Shown: piece after piece, positions 43,801 through 57,639 of the stretch
Layout of the letters: each line of letters opens with the position of its first letter
How positions within the stretch are numbered: the stretch's first letter is position 1
From: Sternotherus odoratus
Taxonomy: Eukaryota > Chordata > Testudines > Kinosternidae
Length of the DNA stretch: 64,000 nucleotides
Direction: 5' to 3'
NCBI GenBank assembly: GCA_032164245.1
Contig: JAVMKO010000001.1
Coordinates: 291,511,041 to 291,575,040, forward strand
Made by a program: the position numbers and the translations under genes
Notes under the pieces: generated by a model
Seen by the model: only the letters and a program-made list of their open reading frames with translations
Database searches by the model: none
What the model was told of the DNA's origin: nothing

Positions 43801-46216
43801 TCAGGTTGCAAAAGGGAGATTAAAAGTAAGGTGTATCTTTGGAATGAAACTATTTATTTTGTACTTTTAAAAATAAGTTGCTTTAAGAGAAGGGTAGGTC
43901 TTCAACACTCCTCCCTCAGAGCCCATGGCTACATATATCATGCAGTTTATTTAAAATCATACAGTAACCCTTTGGAGAAGACATTTTACACCTTCACCAA
44001 AAATCCCCAAACATTCCTTTAACTTCCGTCAAAACAATTGCCACCTTTTTCAGTCTTGTTAGTCCTTCCATCGCAAACAGTATGAATGGACAGGCTAACA
44101 GTGTACATCACAAACTTAAATATTTGAATTATATAAAAGTTTGAGTAAGGGCTGAACAACTTGCAAATCTCCTTTTACAACATCTGTAGTCAAAGAAACC
44201 CTGGGGTTTTCTCTTAACAATGAAAACCCCTCTGTTTCTCTCAGACATTACTGAATAACAGGCAGTTGCAATTACTGCAGATGTACTGGAGCTTGTGTTT
44301 GCATCAAGTACCAATGGTAATGAGCTCTACACCCCAGGATACAGAACTGTTAGGTGCCAAAACATGCACTGAGAAAAAATCTGTTTGAAAATATTTTTCA
44401 TCTAAAGTTGCAAAGTCAGCTAAACTCATGTGAGCTGCCAAGAGAATCTAAGTTCACTTTAGTCAGTCTTTAGTCATATAAATACATTTCTTCCTGTACA
44501 GTTAAAAAAAATAAACTTACAATAAGCATATCTCAAATAAAATTACTACACAGGAATTACATTGGTAAAAACAGCTTAAAGAGAAAAAGTTTTCACAATG
44601 CAAAATTATTTAGCCTCCTTTGCAATAAACTTACAAGTCTGATCATAGGAAGTGTATGGATATTCACATATGAAACTACATTTAAAGACTCAGGGTTATG
44701 ACACAAACTGAGAAAAGCAAGAAAATGCACATTTACGAGGGATGTGTACCATATGTTCTCTAACACCCCAGCACAATAGGGCACATAAAGGAAGCTGTTT
44801 AAAAGTGATGCCCTTCCCGGATAGATATTGGAAGACATATGGTACACTTCCCCTCAACTGTGTATTTCCTTGCCCTTCTCGGTTTGTGTCACAACCTTAA
44901 CAGCCTTGCAGTGTAGCTTGTGTGTGAACTGTCCTCATATTGTTCAAAAATAAAACCCAAGCAAATCTTTCAGAATTCTTTGCACTGAGATTGGATTGGC
45001 TCTGAAAAAGAAAGCGGAGCAATTAAACCAAAGCAGGCTTTGAAATATTTCAACAGTTTTTTTGTTAAACCTTTCAAAATGATTCTCTTACAATTTCTGC
45101 TTTCAAAAAATAACACTGTTCTCACACAGCAGAAGAAACAAATTCCCCAATCTACTTTCAAATTGGGTCAAAAGAAAAAAATAGCGATTTAGGTGGTTCT
45201 GAAATATTTCAACAAAATATTTAGATCTTTTCAAGAGAACACTTATCAAGCTTCAGAATTCGTTTCTTCTTGTTAAACCAATATTAACATTGATCTTTTA
45301 AAATTTATAAATAATTAACTACAATGTTAATACTTTTTTTCATTTTCCAAACATTCGGTTTACTCATGAATCAATGGAATGGCAAGAAATCTCACAAAAT
45401 ATCAATAGGGAAATCTGAAGTTATGATTAAAAAGTAAAATAATTTGAAAGCTACTACTTGTATCATGTATGATGCTTTATTTTAAAATAAATAATTTTAA
45501 ACAAAGGACCGAAACTAGCTATTTGAAAAAAGATTCATATTTCACAGCTATTATTCTTGTATTGCTATAGAAGATAACTACTTCTTGGATATCTAAAAAC
45601 AACAATTATTTCTCCTCCGATCTCCTGCTCCAACATCAAAGTTAGTCCAACCAAAGATGCTTCACTTTTCTCTATACTACCACTGTCCTTACTGTCTTTC
45701 TGACTAAGGAGGGACCAACATGGCTCCTGAAATCAACTAAGAGTGGGTGAAGCATGGGGATGAAGGGGAAATTGCTAGATGCAAGAACTCCCCCTTCCCT
45801 TAAGGAGAAGTGTTTCTCATCTCTACCGCAATCCGAGGGAGATAAGCTAATTTTGAGCATTAGCACATTTCACTGTAATTACACTGCCATTAAAAAAAGG
45901 CGTTGGGAGAAATGACATCAAGAAATTTTACATTTAAAAAAGAGTATTCTTGGCTACCCTCTACAGCACATAGTTTCTACACCCACAAAAATATCATTTG
46001 GCACTACTCCTACAGTACAGCTCTGGCTACTCTTGCCCTAACCCAACCCACAAGGAGAACATTCCAGGCAGGAAGGTTTAAACTAAATTGTGAAATTAAG
46101 AACGATGTATAGCAAAACAGTAAGGTCCAAACTATACTATAAAAATGTCCCTCCACTTACTATCTCTCCCACTTTAGGCCTCATGTCAACAGAACTAATT
46201 ACCCAGGAGACTAAGC
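40826..46216. other. Intronic DNA, nothing recognised apart from simple tracts
   Basis: AT-rich sequence with a poly(A) run at about 42367-42393. The 171-codon frame at 42067-42582 spans this A-run (a lysine stretch) and has no recognisable domain. No host exon or transposon end supported. Confidence 0.45.
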
Positions 46217-46219
46217 TGA

Positions 46220-46907
46220 GGGCTTGGCTACACTTACAGCTGTAGAGTGCTTTGGGTTAAACCCGCCTTCGGAGAGCACTCCAAGGAAAGTGCTCCAGTG
46301 CGTCCATGCTGACAGCTGCAACCGCACTGGTGGGGCCACGTTTGCGGCACTTGCAGCGGCACTGGGCGTGGTGCATTATGTGCAGCTATCCCAGCATTCA
46401 GATGGCTTCAACATGCTTTTCAGACAAGGGGGATGGGGTAGAGTGTGTTGTATGTATGTGGAGGGAGGGAGCATGGATTTTTGGAGTGCTGAGAGCATGT
46501 CAGAACACTGTCTTGTAAATTCAGTCTCCCGTAGCCCCCCTGCTTCTCACTCACTCAGTAAACGTTTGCTTTGATGATTTGCCCAGTTGCAGGTAAGCTT
46601 GAAAAAGTACTTCTGCATTCCTACAGCCAGTTCAAAACAAGGGAAGAGAGGTCAATTGACTTAAGGAGATTAGGGGTCGTTTCCAAAGGTCACTCAAAGC
46701 GCAGTGATGTTACTACCCGTTTACACTGGAGCTGCAGCATCTCACCCAATACACAACAGCTATTAATCCTCTGGCAATGACAAGTAGCAGGAGTAGTCTA
46801 GCCAGGGAGTCAGAGCGCTCTACGTGCCATGCTGGTGTGGACAAGTAGTAAGGTAGAGCGCTCTGGGAAGTTGTATTGTGGTATAAAGTGCCAGTGTAAC
46901 CAAGCCC
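46220..46907. mobile_element. Non-autonomous Harbinger-like transposon
   Basis: A 688-bp element starting GGGCTTGGCTACACTTAC and ending GTGTAACCAAGCCC, with TGA on both sides (46217-46219 and 46908-46910). Its termini resemble the Harbinger at 23417-25869 (GGCTACACTT core). The interior shares 'cactgggcgtggtgcattat' with the autonomous copy (reverse complement near 25715-25735) but no complete gene. It is an internally deleted, trans-mobilised type of copy. Confidence 0.85.
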
Positions 46908-46910
46908 TGA

Positions 46911-48900
46911 GCTCGTTTCAAAACTCCACCAGTGTGGTGACTATTTTAGGGAATAACAAAGCTTAACAATTTGCAATTGGTCACTCCTTCACTTGATACA
47001 AGTGCCTGGTACACACCAAGCTAGTCATTTCACTGGTAAACAGTACTGCTCAGTTCTACCTACAAAACAGAGAAATCAGTCAGTATCAGCTTTTGACCCA
47101 TTCTGCAGTCGACTTAAACTTTACTTAAAACTTCAAAGGTTATGCTATACAAGTAACTTCAGAATCTCAGATTATAGCATGTTCCATTATTTTGTCAAAG
47201 GTACTATGTTAATTAATGTTGAGCTTTTTCTTACATTATTTTTGTATGCTTAAACCGACTTCCACAAGTAGGTAATACTCCTAAATGGAAAAGGTAAATG
47301 CCAAAGATATAAAGAATCTGCAACTTCAAGGAGTATGTCATATACCTACTCGTGCCAACTACTACTGTTTTATCCCGTCACAGTAATCTGGTGCAGATGA
47401 GTTCAGGGTACCACAAACAACTAACTCCCTTCCCATCACAAATATGTATATCCACTGTGTGGCAAAGGCTGTGAAAAGGATTTATGCATCTGCCCAAAAA
47501 GTATGGTCAATATAACCAACTGGTCCATCAAAGTGCTAACAAATAATGGACTTCTTAGTCACTTCTTTACCCATAAATAAAACATTTCACTGATACTCCT
47601 ATGCCATGATCAGTTCAGAGAACATTACCTTTAACTAAACCATTCTACTAAGACTGTGTGGGGACTTCATTAATCCATATACCAAATATGTCAATAGAAG
47701 TGACCCGTATTCTTGTATTTGCACTTTAATGCTTTTTGAAAGACACAGTGCAACACAAATGAAATGTTCTGCACATTAAATACAAATGATACCATAGCAT
47801 TACTTGTATATAAAACAACTAAATACAGAATCAATCAATCAAGAGAAAAGGAAGTCTCAAATGAAATTTTGAGAGAGGCATTTATTCCGTACTTCACAAC
47901 GGACAAGAAAAAAAATAGATATTTCAAGATATAATTGGAAGCAGCACAATTCAAAGACCAGTTCACAAATATGGAAAGTCTCAGGAAGGAGAGAGAGAGG
48001 ACAAGGTTGAAGATGATGATTAGAGAGTAGGTGGAATTAGAATAAGAAAAGCTGAAGTTAGTCCTTGAATAGTTCTGAAAACCAGGAAGCCATACAAAGG
48101 TGTATCGGATAAATTAGAAGGATTAAATTTTCATCAGTAAATGTTGGGAAACATTGCTTTCACCATACACACACAACCGATGAAAAAAAAGTTTCCCTCA
48201 ATAACTGAAACCTACAGATAGGCAAAATAAGAAAAATGCTTCTTGAGAACTTGAAGTTTGATTTAAGGATATTTACTTTGTATATGTGATGTTGACAATT
48301 AGTGCTTTAATTGTTGTAAAGCTTTAACTTTTTGAATCCGAACTTCTGCTGTCGTTAAATAATTACTGTCGGACTCCCTTTTGGCAGACCCTCCCTCCCC
48401 ATAAATTCCCACAACTGTGAAAACTCTAAATGATAAAAAAAAGAAAAAATGATTAAAAACAAACATGGATATCCATCAAAATTATATAAAATAAAAACTG
48501 AATTATGTGAAGACTAAGGCTAGGCAAAGGAAGATGGAGGAAATGTTCTGCTTCGAGAGAAAACAGTCTATATACAGAATTCTGAGTCAGCTGAACATTA
48601 GACAGATTTAAGATAATAAAATTTGCACTGTTGGGGGTCATACATTTTCAACGGTTATAAAAAGTATTTTCTAAATTTGAATTCACACAACAGTACCTAT
48701 TAATTAAAGGGCAAAGGAAATATACAAAGTTAACTCATTTTCAAATATTTTTCTGTTGACATTGTCAATGATAATATTTCATACAAGTTTTTCACCACAT
48801 TTTGTTACCTGTAACTTTTTAATATAATAATTATAATATAATGAATAACTGATTAAAAAGCCAAGGTAAAAAATCCCTTTAATTTATTCTACTGTGAAGG
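46911..48900. other. Intronic DNA, nothing recognised
   Basis: AT-rich sequence without supported features. Confidence 0.5.
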
Positions 48901-48904
48901 AAGT

Positions 48905-49085
48905 TAAAGATTATGGACTAGTATTGTGTATGAAGAGTTCTGGATTCTATTTGCAGTTCTGACACACACTGTGTATCTTTGGATAAGTCATAATCTCTCT
49001 CTCTCTCTGCCTCATTTTCTCTATCTGAGAAAATGTGTGTAAAATTTACATACCTTGCATGGGGAGCTGAGATTATAAACCACAT
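48905..49085 (-). repeat. MIR-like SINE
   Basis: 'ggattctatttgcagttctg', 'tctttggataagtcataatc' and 'ctgcctcattttctctatct' follow the order of the MIR/CORE SINE body in diverged form. The strand is uncertain because the poorly conserved ends do not settle it. Confidence 0.5.
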
Positions 49086-50090
49086 CACTCCTTTCTTCAG
49101 TCTATATAAAACTTTACATTTTAAAGTAGTTTTTTGAGATTCTTTCATGATGTATCAAAGGAAAGCTACTATAAATATAAAATAAGAACTAATGAGTGCA
49201 GAAGTCAACTAAAAGGAAAACAATTAAGAACTGTCCCAGCCAAGTTTTTGATTGTTCACACAATATTAAGTAATGTAATCCTAAAAGACCTGAGTAAATT
49301 TATATTTATGTGCAACATAATCTTGCTATTTATTATTTTTTACTGTATGCTCAATTACTCTTCAACAATGGAAAGTTAATTTCTAAACTAAATGTGGGCT
49401 TCATAGAAAGAGCTGAAAGATTACAGGAAAACCTTTTCAGTCAGAATGCTTACATCAACTCTTAAGACAGCAACCTATCAATTAAGTAGCTTGTCTAATT
49501 GTCCCATGATGGAATCCAAAGATTCTAGCCTCCCCCACCCTCATACACCAAGATGCAATTCCAGTTGGCCGCACTTTCAACACAGGCCATTATTCACAAG
49601 AGTCCGCCCTAATGTTAAAATGTGGTACCAAAGGTCAGGCTCCTAATAATAAAACAAAACCCAAGGTTCTCATACTCACATAAATTCCTAAACCGAGAGG
49701 CCACATCAGCAAGCCCACATTGAAAAACCTAGGAAACTTCATCAATAAGTAATGGAGGAAAGACTCAATCAAATCAATGTTGAACCTTCGGATTCTATAT
49801 CCTCCAGATTCTAAGCCTGAATATGATCAGAATGAACTACTCCACTCACTTTGATTTGAACCACATTTCTAACTCAGAAATCTAACCTAAAAGATGGAAT
49901 TTCAGTCTACTGTCAGAGCATAATAGCACATATAAAAATCATTTTCCAATCATTCCAGAGGGGACAGAAAAAATGTTCAAAAGCACAGGCAAAAAAATCC
50001 ATATATGCTTCATGATTAGTAAGTATAACTTTCAGTTCAGAAATCACTGATTTGCCACTTTTTTAAAAAAAACAAAAAAACCCTAACCTT
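49086..50090. other. Intronic DNA, nothing recognised
   Basis: No gene or repeat boundary supported. Confidence 0.5.
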
Positions 50091-50094
50091 ACTT

Positions 50095-51025
50095 GCTGCC
50101 GCTTAAGACCATTACTTCTTGTCTTACGTTCAATGTATAAGGAGAACAACTGATCACTGTCTTCTTTATAACAGCACTTAGATTTGAAGACTTATCAGGT
50201 CGTTCCCCTTACATTTCTTTTAGCAAAACTAACTAAACATGTTCAATTTTTTTTTAACCTTTCCTCTTAAGTCAGGTTTTCTAAACCTCCTATTTTTATT
50301 GCTCTTCTCTGGACTCTCTCCAATTTATCCACATCTTTCCTACGATGTGGTGCCCAGAACTGGAGATGGTACTCCAGCTGTGGCTTCACCAGTGCTGAGC
50401 AGAGCCGGACAATTACCTCCCAATTGTTTTACATTCAACATTCCTGTTAATACAACCCTGAAGGATATTAGTCTTTGTGGCAACTGCAACACATTGCTAG
50501 TTTATATTCAGTATGTTTATATTCACTATAATCCCCAGATCCTTATCAGCAGTTTTATCACCCAACCAGTTACTCCCCATTTTGTAGTTGTACATTTGAT
50601 TTTTTATTCTTAAGTATAGCATTTTGCATTTGTCTTTACTGCATTTCATCTTGTTGATTTCACAACAATTCTCCAATTTGTCAGGGTCTTTTTGAATTCT
50701 CTTTCTGTCCTCCAAAGTGCTTGCAACCTCTCCCAACTCAGTTTTAAGCATACCCTCCTCCATAATCCAAATAATTAATGAAAATATTAAATAGTATCAG
50801 ACCCAGGACAGTCCCACAGGACCCCACTAGATACATCCTCCCAGGCTGACATTGATAACTTCTCTGAGTACAGTCTTTCAACCTTATAATTTCATCTACG
50901 GTGCATTTTTGTAGTTTGCTTATGGAATGTCATGTGGGTCTGCGTCAAAAGCCTTACTAAAATTATGATGCATCACATCTAGAGATTCCCCACTATTCAC
51001 AGTAACCCTGTCAAAGAAAAAATCA
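50095..51025 (-). mobile_element. CR1 LINE fragment covering the RT thumb region
   Basis: Long reverse-complement CR1 stretch. The minus strand at 50763-50497 encodes RIQKDPDKLENCCEINKMKC, SKDKCKMLYL and LGDKTADKDLGIIVN, the block following the CR1 reverse transcriptase palm. Upstream and downstream parts ('gatggtactccagctgtggc', 'gtcccacaggaccccactag') are also CR1. Truncated and frameshifted. A short piece near 3650-3700 shares 'aacaactgatcactgtc'. Confidence 0.85.
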
Positions 51026-51314
51026 TTAACCTTAAGAAACCAACAGATGTTTGAAAAGGTTAATAATTTTTCAAAATGGACACATCAAGGCCTTGTACTT
51101 CCCCTCTTGTTAACTAATGGTAGTTATCAATTCTCTGCTTTCTTCCAGATGTGTTTCATGGTTTGAATTCTCTGGAGAACACAAAAACCCACAGGACATC
51201 TGTGTTCCTGCTTAATAGCTTTTTAGTTTTCTTTTTAACTTTAGTTCTGAATTATCTTTTATTGTAGCAACAGTTAATGAAATAAGTTTTCAAAGAGGAA
51301 AACAAGTAACATTT

Positions 51315-51324
51315 ATATATATAT

Positions 51325-51415
<91 letters not shown>

Positions 51416-51535
51416 CATATACACACACACATATACACACACATATACACATACATATACACACACACACATATATATACACGTGTGTATATTTTATTAT
51501 ATATATATAAAATCACACACACACACACACACACA
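51315..51535. repeat. Complex (TA)n/(CA)n microsatellite
   Basis: About 220 bp of alternating TA and CA tracts. Minus-strand frames of 60-76 codons rich in Val, Cys and Tyr here are repeat artefacts. Confidence 0.95.
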
Positions 51536-51759
51536 AACTAGCTTTTTCTCATTACCAATACTACTGATCTACAAAAAGATTTAAGGAATACATCAGCCAA
51601 TCTCCTAAACACAACTTTCACAATCAAAATCCACAATCATCCAACTGTATTGCCCTGTATTAGCAAGATATACTATTATTTGTATACACAGAACTGCATC
51701 ATTCATCTTAAATCTATTTTACACCAGACTGTCGGCTAACTAAAAAAAGACTAAGGTTC

Positions 51760-51885
51760 CCAGAGCTGATGAAGAACTCTGTGTCAAAAGTTTGTCTGTT
51801 TCACCAAGTTGGTCCAATCAATGATATTACCTCACCCACCTCATGTCTCTAATATCCTGGGACTAACATGGCTACAACTACATTG
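51760..51885 (+). repeat. Penelope-like terminal fragment
   Basis: 'agctgatgaagaactctgtg', 'atgatattacctcacccacc' and 'cctgggactaacatggctac' match the family seen in inverted form at 20867-21110. No coding sequence. Confidence 0.65.
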
Positions 51886-54800
51886 AATAAAGAAAGGACT
51901 ACAATATAGCAACTCAGTCCAATCACCACAAGTTGTCATTAGTGTATAGAAGTAATTAAATGCCATTCTGTTGAAACACAATACAAAAAAGTGAAATGTG
52001 AATCAAGTCTAAACTACTTAAATATAATTCGACTGATGCAGAAGGATGTGATTCCTCTCTCTCCTCTACCCTCACCAAAAAAAAAAAAAAAAAAGTAATC
52101 ATAAATGTTAAGTCAAGGGTTCTGAGCCTTTCCTTCAAGAAAACAGAGGAGGATTACAGGTTCATAAATGAAAGTTCAAGGAAAGCCTGTAGCACAGTGC
52201 TTCTTGATTTCACACCATGCCATTATATTCCCTGGAAGCACTTCTGTATCCACAGCTGTTATCGAGAAGAATTGAGAAAACATTTTTTTTTTCTGAGTGC
52301 ATTTTTATTTTAACCAAATATTTTCAATGTTGCTGATTTTACTGTTTTTAAATACAGAAAGAAAATAATGAAAGACCGCCTATAATATATAATAACTATT
52401 AAGAACTGAAAAAAAAAGGGGGATGTAAATACCAAAGGTACATTTAACCATTAGGGAAATCTTACCATCAAGGCCTGCTTCCATTCTGCTACAGCAAAAA
52501 GGAAATAAAGCTCAGAGGATTTTTTGCTTTAAATTGTATTTTTAAACGTGAAGTTCACAGAATACTCTACACTGTGTACATCTTTCACTAGAGAAAGTGA
52601 ATACAAAATGGTAAACATAGGAACTAGACAATAGTTCAGTCCTCCATTTAAATCTAATGTAACCTGGCTGGCTACCAGCTACATCAAATCTCAATGAAAT
52701 AGTGAACCTTTAATTTTCCACTTAAAAGTTGAAAATATTTTGTCACTGTTCTGATTTCATAAAGAATACAGAACAGTAATAGTAACACTATATGCACTCT
52801 CCAAAGAAATGTGTGACACACATAGGATTAACTTTTGTGGTAAAGCACTAAAGAGGGCAACTTTATTCAGTAACCTTTGTTACCCTCCTCTACTTTCTTT
52901 GCTAAGAACTCTATTGTTTAATTAATTGTTTTACATAGGTGAAATAGACCATTAGAAAACATTAGACAACACTTAATTTATAATTTATACAGGGGAGAAT
53001 GCAAATCATTTTGAGGTTTGGGTTTTTATTCCCACACCCCTAATTAATATTCATGAGGATAATTTCACAAAGGCAGTTATAAAACTGTGTCAGAGGGGGC
53101 CTGAAAATATAGTTATGGTAGCACAGAAAGAGGAAATTCTTTTTTTGCCTTGAAAGGGGGATTTAAACCCAATACAAACATTTACTGAATGATGGGTTTT
53201 ATAATATTTTAATCAAGTTATTCATTACACAGAAATAACACTGTGGAAAACCAGATAATGTTACACAAAGGCTAAGTTCATTTGTTCTGGACAGGTGGCC
53301 AGTCTGCAACTCTGTGCTGGCATCCAAAGCCCGCCCACAATAGCACTAAAGACGATTATGCAAATGCCCACTATTCCCTGCTATTTTCCCAGGAATGGGA
53401 GAAGAGCTCCATGTGGAAGAAGCAATTGTTTCCCAGTCATGTGGAAAAAAAACCCAAGCAGATTTCCCCTTGCCCAAAGGGGAGAAACAAGAGACGGAAT
53501 GTGCACAGGAGATAACTATGTGTACACACATAGTTACCAGTACAGTCTTCTCCGATATTTCAAGCATTTATCATCACAGAAGGAATCATAAGAGAATTAA
53601 TGCTTGGTATTTCCATATAGCAGTGCTACTAGAGGTCAAAGGGAGTATTCCGACCCCAGGAAATGATTTGTTCATGCAGAACTATAAAGCATTTTCCCCT
53701 TACATTCCACTGAAGAACAAAACAAAACAGTATAAAGATTGTAAACCCCCCCCCTTCCTTTGTTGTACAACCCCAAAATGTGAAAACTGTGCCTATGTGA
53801 CATGTTCTTGTACTGTGTGTAACGTGCAACATTAAACCTACGTAAAATATGCACCTGAACAGCTTGAGTGGTCCTTATGCACTATATAAAATGCTTCAAA
53901 ACCTTGTCCAAAACCTTTAAAGAAGGATTTTTCTCCAGCAATTTTAATGAAATACTTTCTACCTCACACAAATGTCAATCATTCACCTACACATAAGGGG
54001 AAAGTATTTACCTATCATTCCGCTGATTATGGGAAGATTTTCTCTCATAGGGATGCAACTTTATACAAAGAGATGCAATGAAAGCAGTAGAGTACAGCTT
54101 TATTAATTTTAAATAGACTAATAAGAGGGACTACCTCCCTTCCTCCTTCTCACAAGCCACCAGGCATTAAGTAGACCCAGTGTAGGGATAAACTGGCCAT
54201 AAGCCATAGCAAATGGCAGTCTGCCCCCTTCAGCATAACTCTCTTTAAATTAAGACAGTTCAGCCTAGCTATTAAACGCTCCCCACCCCTCAGGGGAATA
54301 AGGGTACAGGAAAGGGATGCCTAAGTCTGGGTGAGATTTACAACTATCCTATACTTCACAGGCTAATAGGGTCTATGCCAGCTGCCTCTGGCAAAAATTT
54401 ACTCCAGGAACTGGCCCACAAATCTCTCACTTGCACTGGACGCATGCCCCACGTTGCAAAGGTAGTTACTCCATTTATCAGCCCTTTGTAAGTTTTCTTC
54501 CTTCTTTTTTCAATTGCTATCCCTTTGTCCTTATTATCCTAACCAAAGAGGACTGTGAAATGTCATGACGGTGAAAAAATCCCAGACACCTTGTCAATTT
54601 TGTCCAAGTTTTTTTTGGCAAAAAAATTCAACCATTCCTCACCCCAATCAATCAATCAATAAAATAGCAATCTAATCAGATTCATAGCAAGCCTGGAAAC
54701 CCATCTCTGACAACTAAAACAACCTGCAAGGCAAGAGTAGGCAGCAATTGAGCACTCAGAAGGTACTGCAAGCCAAATGGAGACAATCTGCTCCTTCGCA

Positions 54801-55145
54801 TCCTGCAAATCAGCCAACAGGTGGTGACAAATGTGTAGAGATTCCAAAGTCAAAAGATAAATCCTGCATGTCTTCCGGGCTGGAAGGAAGCATCCAGATG
54901 TTGGAGGACATACCCCCTTCATACTGACAAGGAGCTGAAATTGGGCATCCCTTTCCCGGCACATCAAGTACCTTGATCCCTCAGAAATAATTTAATAAGT
55001 ACCTTAATCACCACACCAAAGTATTATATGAACACATCCAAACTGTAATCTTTTCTTGCCCAGTAAAATAATTCCATGTACCTCTAGACAAACTAGACAA
55101 ATATAATTAGCAACAAAGCATAAGACTAAACAGAGTCATAATATA
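51886..55145. other. Intronic DNA, nothing recognised
   Basis: AT-rich sequence with an A-run at about 52077-52094 and a short AATC repeat at about 54645-54660. The 146-codon frame at 53395-53835 shows no domain. Confidence 0.45.
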
Positions 55146-55149
55146 TAAA

Positions 55150-55345
55150 GATATACCTATCTCATAGAACTGGAAGGACCTTGAAAGGTCATCGAGTCCA
55201 GTCCCCTGCCTACACTAGCAGGACCAAGTACCATACCCTAACAAATTTTTGCCCCAGATTCCCTAAACGGCCCCCTCAAGGATTAAACTCACAATCCTGG
55301 GTTTAGCAGGCCAAAGCTCAAACCACTGACCTATCCATCCCTCCC
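55150..55345 (-). repeat. tRNA-derived SINE with CR1-like tail, copy 1
   Basis: Read on the minus strand it begins near 'ggataggtcagtggtttgag' (Pol III A box) and continues with 'attgtgagtttaatccttga' (B box). It ends in a CR1-like tail 'ggtccttccagttctatgag' that would let it use CR1 reverse transcriptase. This is the organisation of turtle-type SINEs. The tRNA part does not fold as a functional tRNA. Confidence 0.85.
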
Positions 55346-55349
55346 CCGT

Positions 55350-55900
55350 AGAGTTTAAGGCCAGAAGGGACCACTAGATATCTAATCGGACCACCTATAT
55401 AATACAGGCCTCCAACACCATCCAGCACCTTCACACCAAATTTAACAACTGAAATTAAACCAAAGAATTACTGCCATCAGGAGATTAGACTATTCTATGC
55501 CACAAGGAGAGCATAGAGGGGCACAAAGACGCACCAATGTCCAAGACCTCTGCTTTGGCAGAGAACTGATTAAGTCAGATATAGCTAGATAATCCTGGCA
55601 CATGACCTGCACTCACATGTTGCAGAGGAAGACAAAAACAACCCAAAGATTGTCCTGGGGGCAAATTCTTGCCCAAACCCACCTACAGCAATCAGTTAGA
55701 CCCTGAACATGTGAGCAAGAACCAGTCAGCCCAACACCTGAGAAAAGGAATGCATAGCCCTGCCTAAGATCACTGGCCCACCCCATTAATGCTTCAGAGG
55801 ATCCCCCACACCCCAAAAAACCCAGAATACATTTTGAGGACATCCCTTTCTGACTCCTGCAGGTGGCCATCTGAAGCCTTGAAGCATGAGCTTTAAGGGA
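55350..55900 (-). repeat. CR1-family 3' UTR fragment
   Basis: 'aaggccagaagggaccacta', 'aatacaggcctccaacacca' and 'gatatagctagataatcctg' match a CR1 3' untranslated region in reverse complement. It directly abuts the SINE. No coding part. Confidence 0.65.
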
Positions 55901-55954
55901 CAAGACAAACCAGAAGTGAGCCCCAGGTCTGCTAACCCCTGCCCTTTATCATGA

Positions 55955-56046
55955 TACGGCATGGTAAGATAGACTAGACGCGATAAATCGACCCCTATAG
56001 ATTGATCGCTACCCGCTAATCTGGCAGGCAGTGTAGCATATCCTAA
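55955..56046. repeat. Remnant of the hairpin MITE family
   Basis: 'gcgataaatcgacccctata' and 'gattgatcgctacccgctaa' followed by 'cagtgtagcatatcctaag' resembles the right end of the MITE at 11548-11842 (atcaatcgctacccgccgat, then agtgaagaccagccct). The left end is missing. Confidence 0.5.
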
Positions 56047-56699
56047 GACAATTTCTTGAAGATCAATAATTATGTTATTTTAGTGCACTGACTATGCCAA
56101 TGACTGACGGCTGATAATTCCATCATGGGTTTGTTTTAAATCAAGGTTATTCCTTAAAGTTGTTAGAGGCTTCTTCCCTCACAAAATTGCTTCTTGCCCA
56201 TTAGAATATGGCTATCATGTGAATACAAGATATTTATTGATGTAAAATATACTAAATTAGCCCATTCTGTATTCACCACCCTGCCTCCCAGGGAGAATTT
56301 GACCTCCTCACACACACTGAAGTCCTGAGACATATTCCTACCACCAGAAAATAAAATAAAATAATCCAGGGTCTTTCTGACTGGTGACAACTGATGTAGA
56401 AAATCGTCTACTTTTTTCAGAGAAGTGAAATTGCCATCTTTTCTGAAAAATGCAGTAGTTTGCTTAATTTAAAAAAACTGACACACAGTGCCGAAAACAT
56501 TTTCAGCTACTACTTGATTTTCAAACTCGCATTGCTAGGCAAAATCACTGAGAAAATAGTGACAACCAATGTTCAAGAACATATCTGCTAACATGGATGT
56601 TACAACCAGGCTTCAGATCAGGGGAAAACGTGAAGGAAGTACTAGGAATTTTTTTTATTTTAAAAGCTCAGGTTTGGTAAATTAAAGGAATTAGAGAAA
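56047..56699. other. Intronic DNA, nothing recognised
   Basis: No supported feature. Confidence 0.5.
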
Positions 56700-57600
56700 A
56701 CAAGAGATATCATCTGAACTGAAGAGCTTGAGGTGGAGGCTTGGAATTTCTTTAAATCAGCTGTACAAAAACTATCTGGACATTAGCATTCCACGCAAGG
56801 TGGAAACACTTGTAGGGAAAGGCTCCAGACTCAGTCAGATGAATAACCACCTCAAAAACGTTATTAGAAGTAAACAGAGAGTCTATAGGACATGGAAGAA
56901 GAGATCGAATGGGGGGGGGGGGGAGGGGGAGAGGGGAAGAGATGAGCGAAGCCACATCTTGGAGGTTAGAAAATGTAGAATAAAGAGTTGAGAATTGCTA
57001 AGAGTCAAGCTGAATTAGCTGCCAAGGAAATTAAAATAAATAAGAAGAGATGTTTTAGCTATATCAATAGAGACTAGGGAAGTATGCAGTTGGGCTGCTA
57101 TACAATGTGGATGGGAAGGATATTAAAGATAACCTATATATAGTCCCAAATATATGAATACTTTGCCTCAGTTTTCAGTAAGTATGATAATACTGAACAT
57201 GGGCACAAAGGTAGGACATCTGGGTATAGAAATGGAAAATTATCACACCAGAGGTGGAAGAAAAGCCTAATGCTCAAATGAGGGGGACCAGATAATATCA
57301 ATCCTAGAATACGGAAAGAACTGGTACATGAGTTTGATAGTCTGGTACCAGGGATTTTTATTAAATCTATGTATTCCGGGATAGTCTCAAATAACTGGAG
57401 ATAGCTAATGTTGTGTGTATATTTAAGAAAGTGATCCAGGCAGCTACAAACCTGTTAGCCTGACTTCAGTTGTAGATAATGCTTTAGAAAAAATTGTGAA
57501 GGAAAGAATAATTAAGTTCATGGAGGGAAATGATAAAGGGGTTGTAATGTCACATGGATTTACCAAAGGAGATAATTCCAGAATCACTTGATTTCCTTCT
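56700..57600 (+). pseudogene. CR1-type LINE remnant, endonuclease-RT linker and RT start
   Basis: Plus-strand pieces include MNNHLKNVIRSKQRVYRTWK (near 56840) and, from about 57290, bases encoding the PDN...RIRKELV..FDSL and YKPVSLTSVVDNALEKIVKE segments of CR1 RT. A G-run at 56910-56923, stops and deletions break the frame. It is followed by a CR1 piece in the opposite orientation. Confidence 0.7.
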
Positions 57601-57639
57601 ATGAGAAAATATATATACAATTTATATAAATTCTATAAA

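Noticed and set aside
50239..50613. 124-codon plus-strand frame
   Set aside because: It is antisense to CR1 ORF2, whose real frame on the minus strand is recognisable.
51252..51534. Val/Cys/Tyr-rich short frames
   Set aside because: Direct translation of a TA/CA microsatellite.
53395..53835. 146-codon plus-strand frame
   Set aside because: No domain; overlapped by similar-sized frames in other phases, so likely chance.
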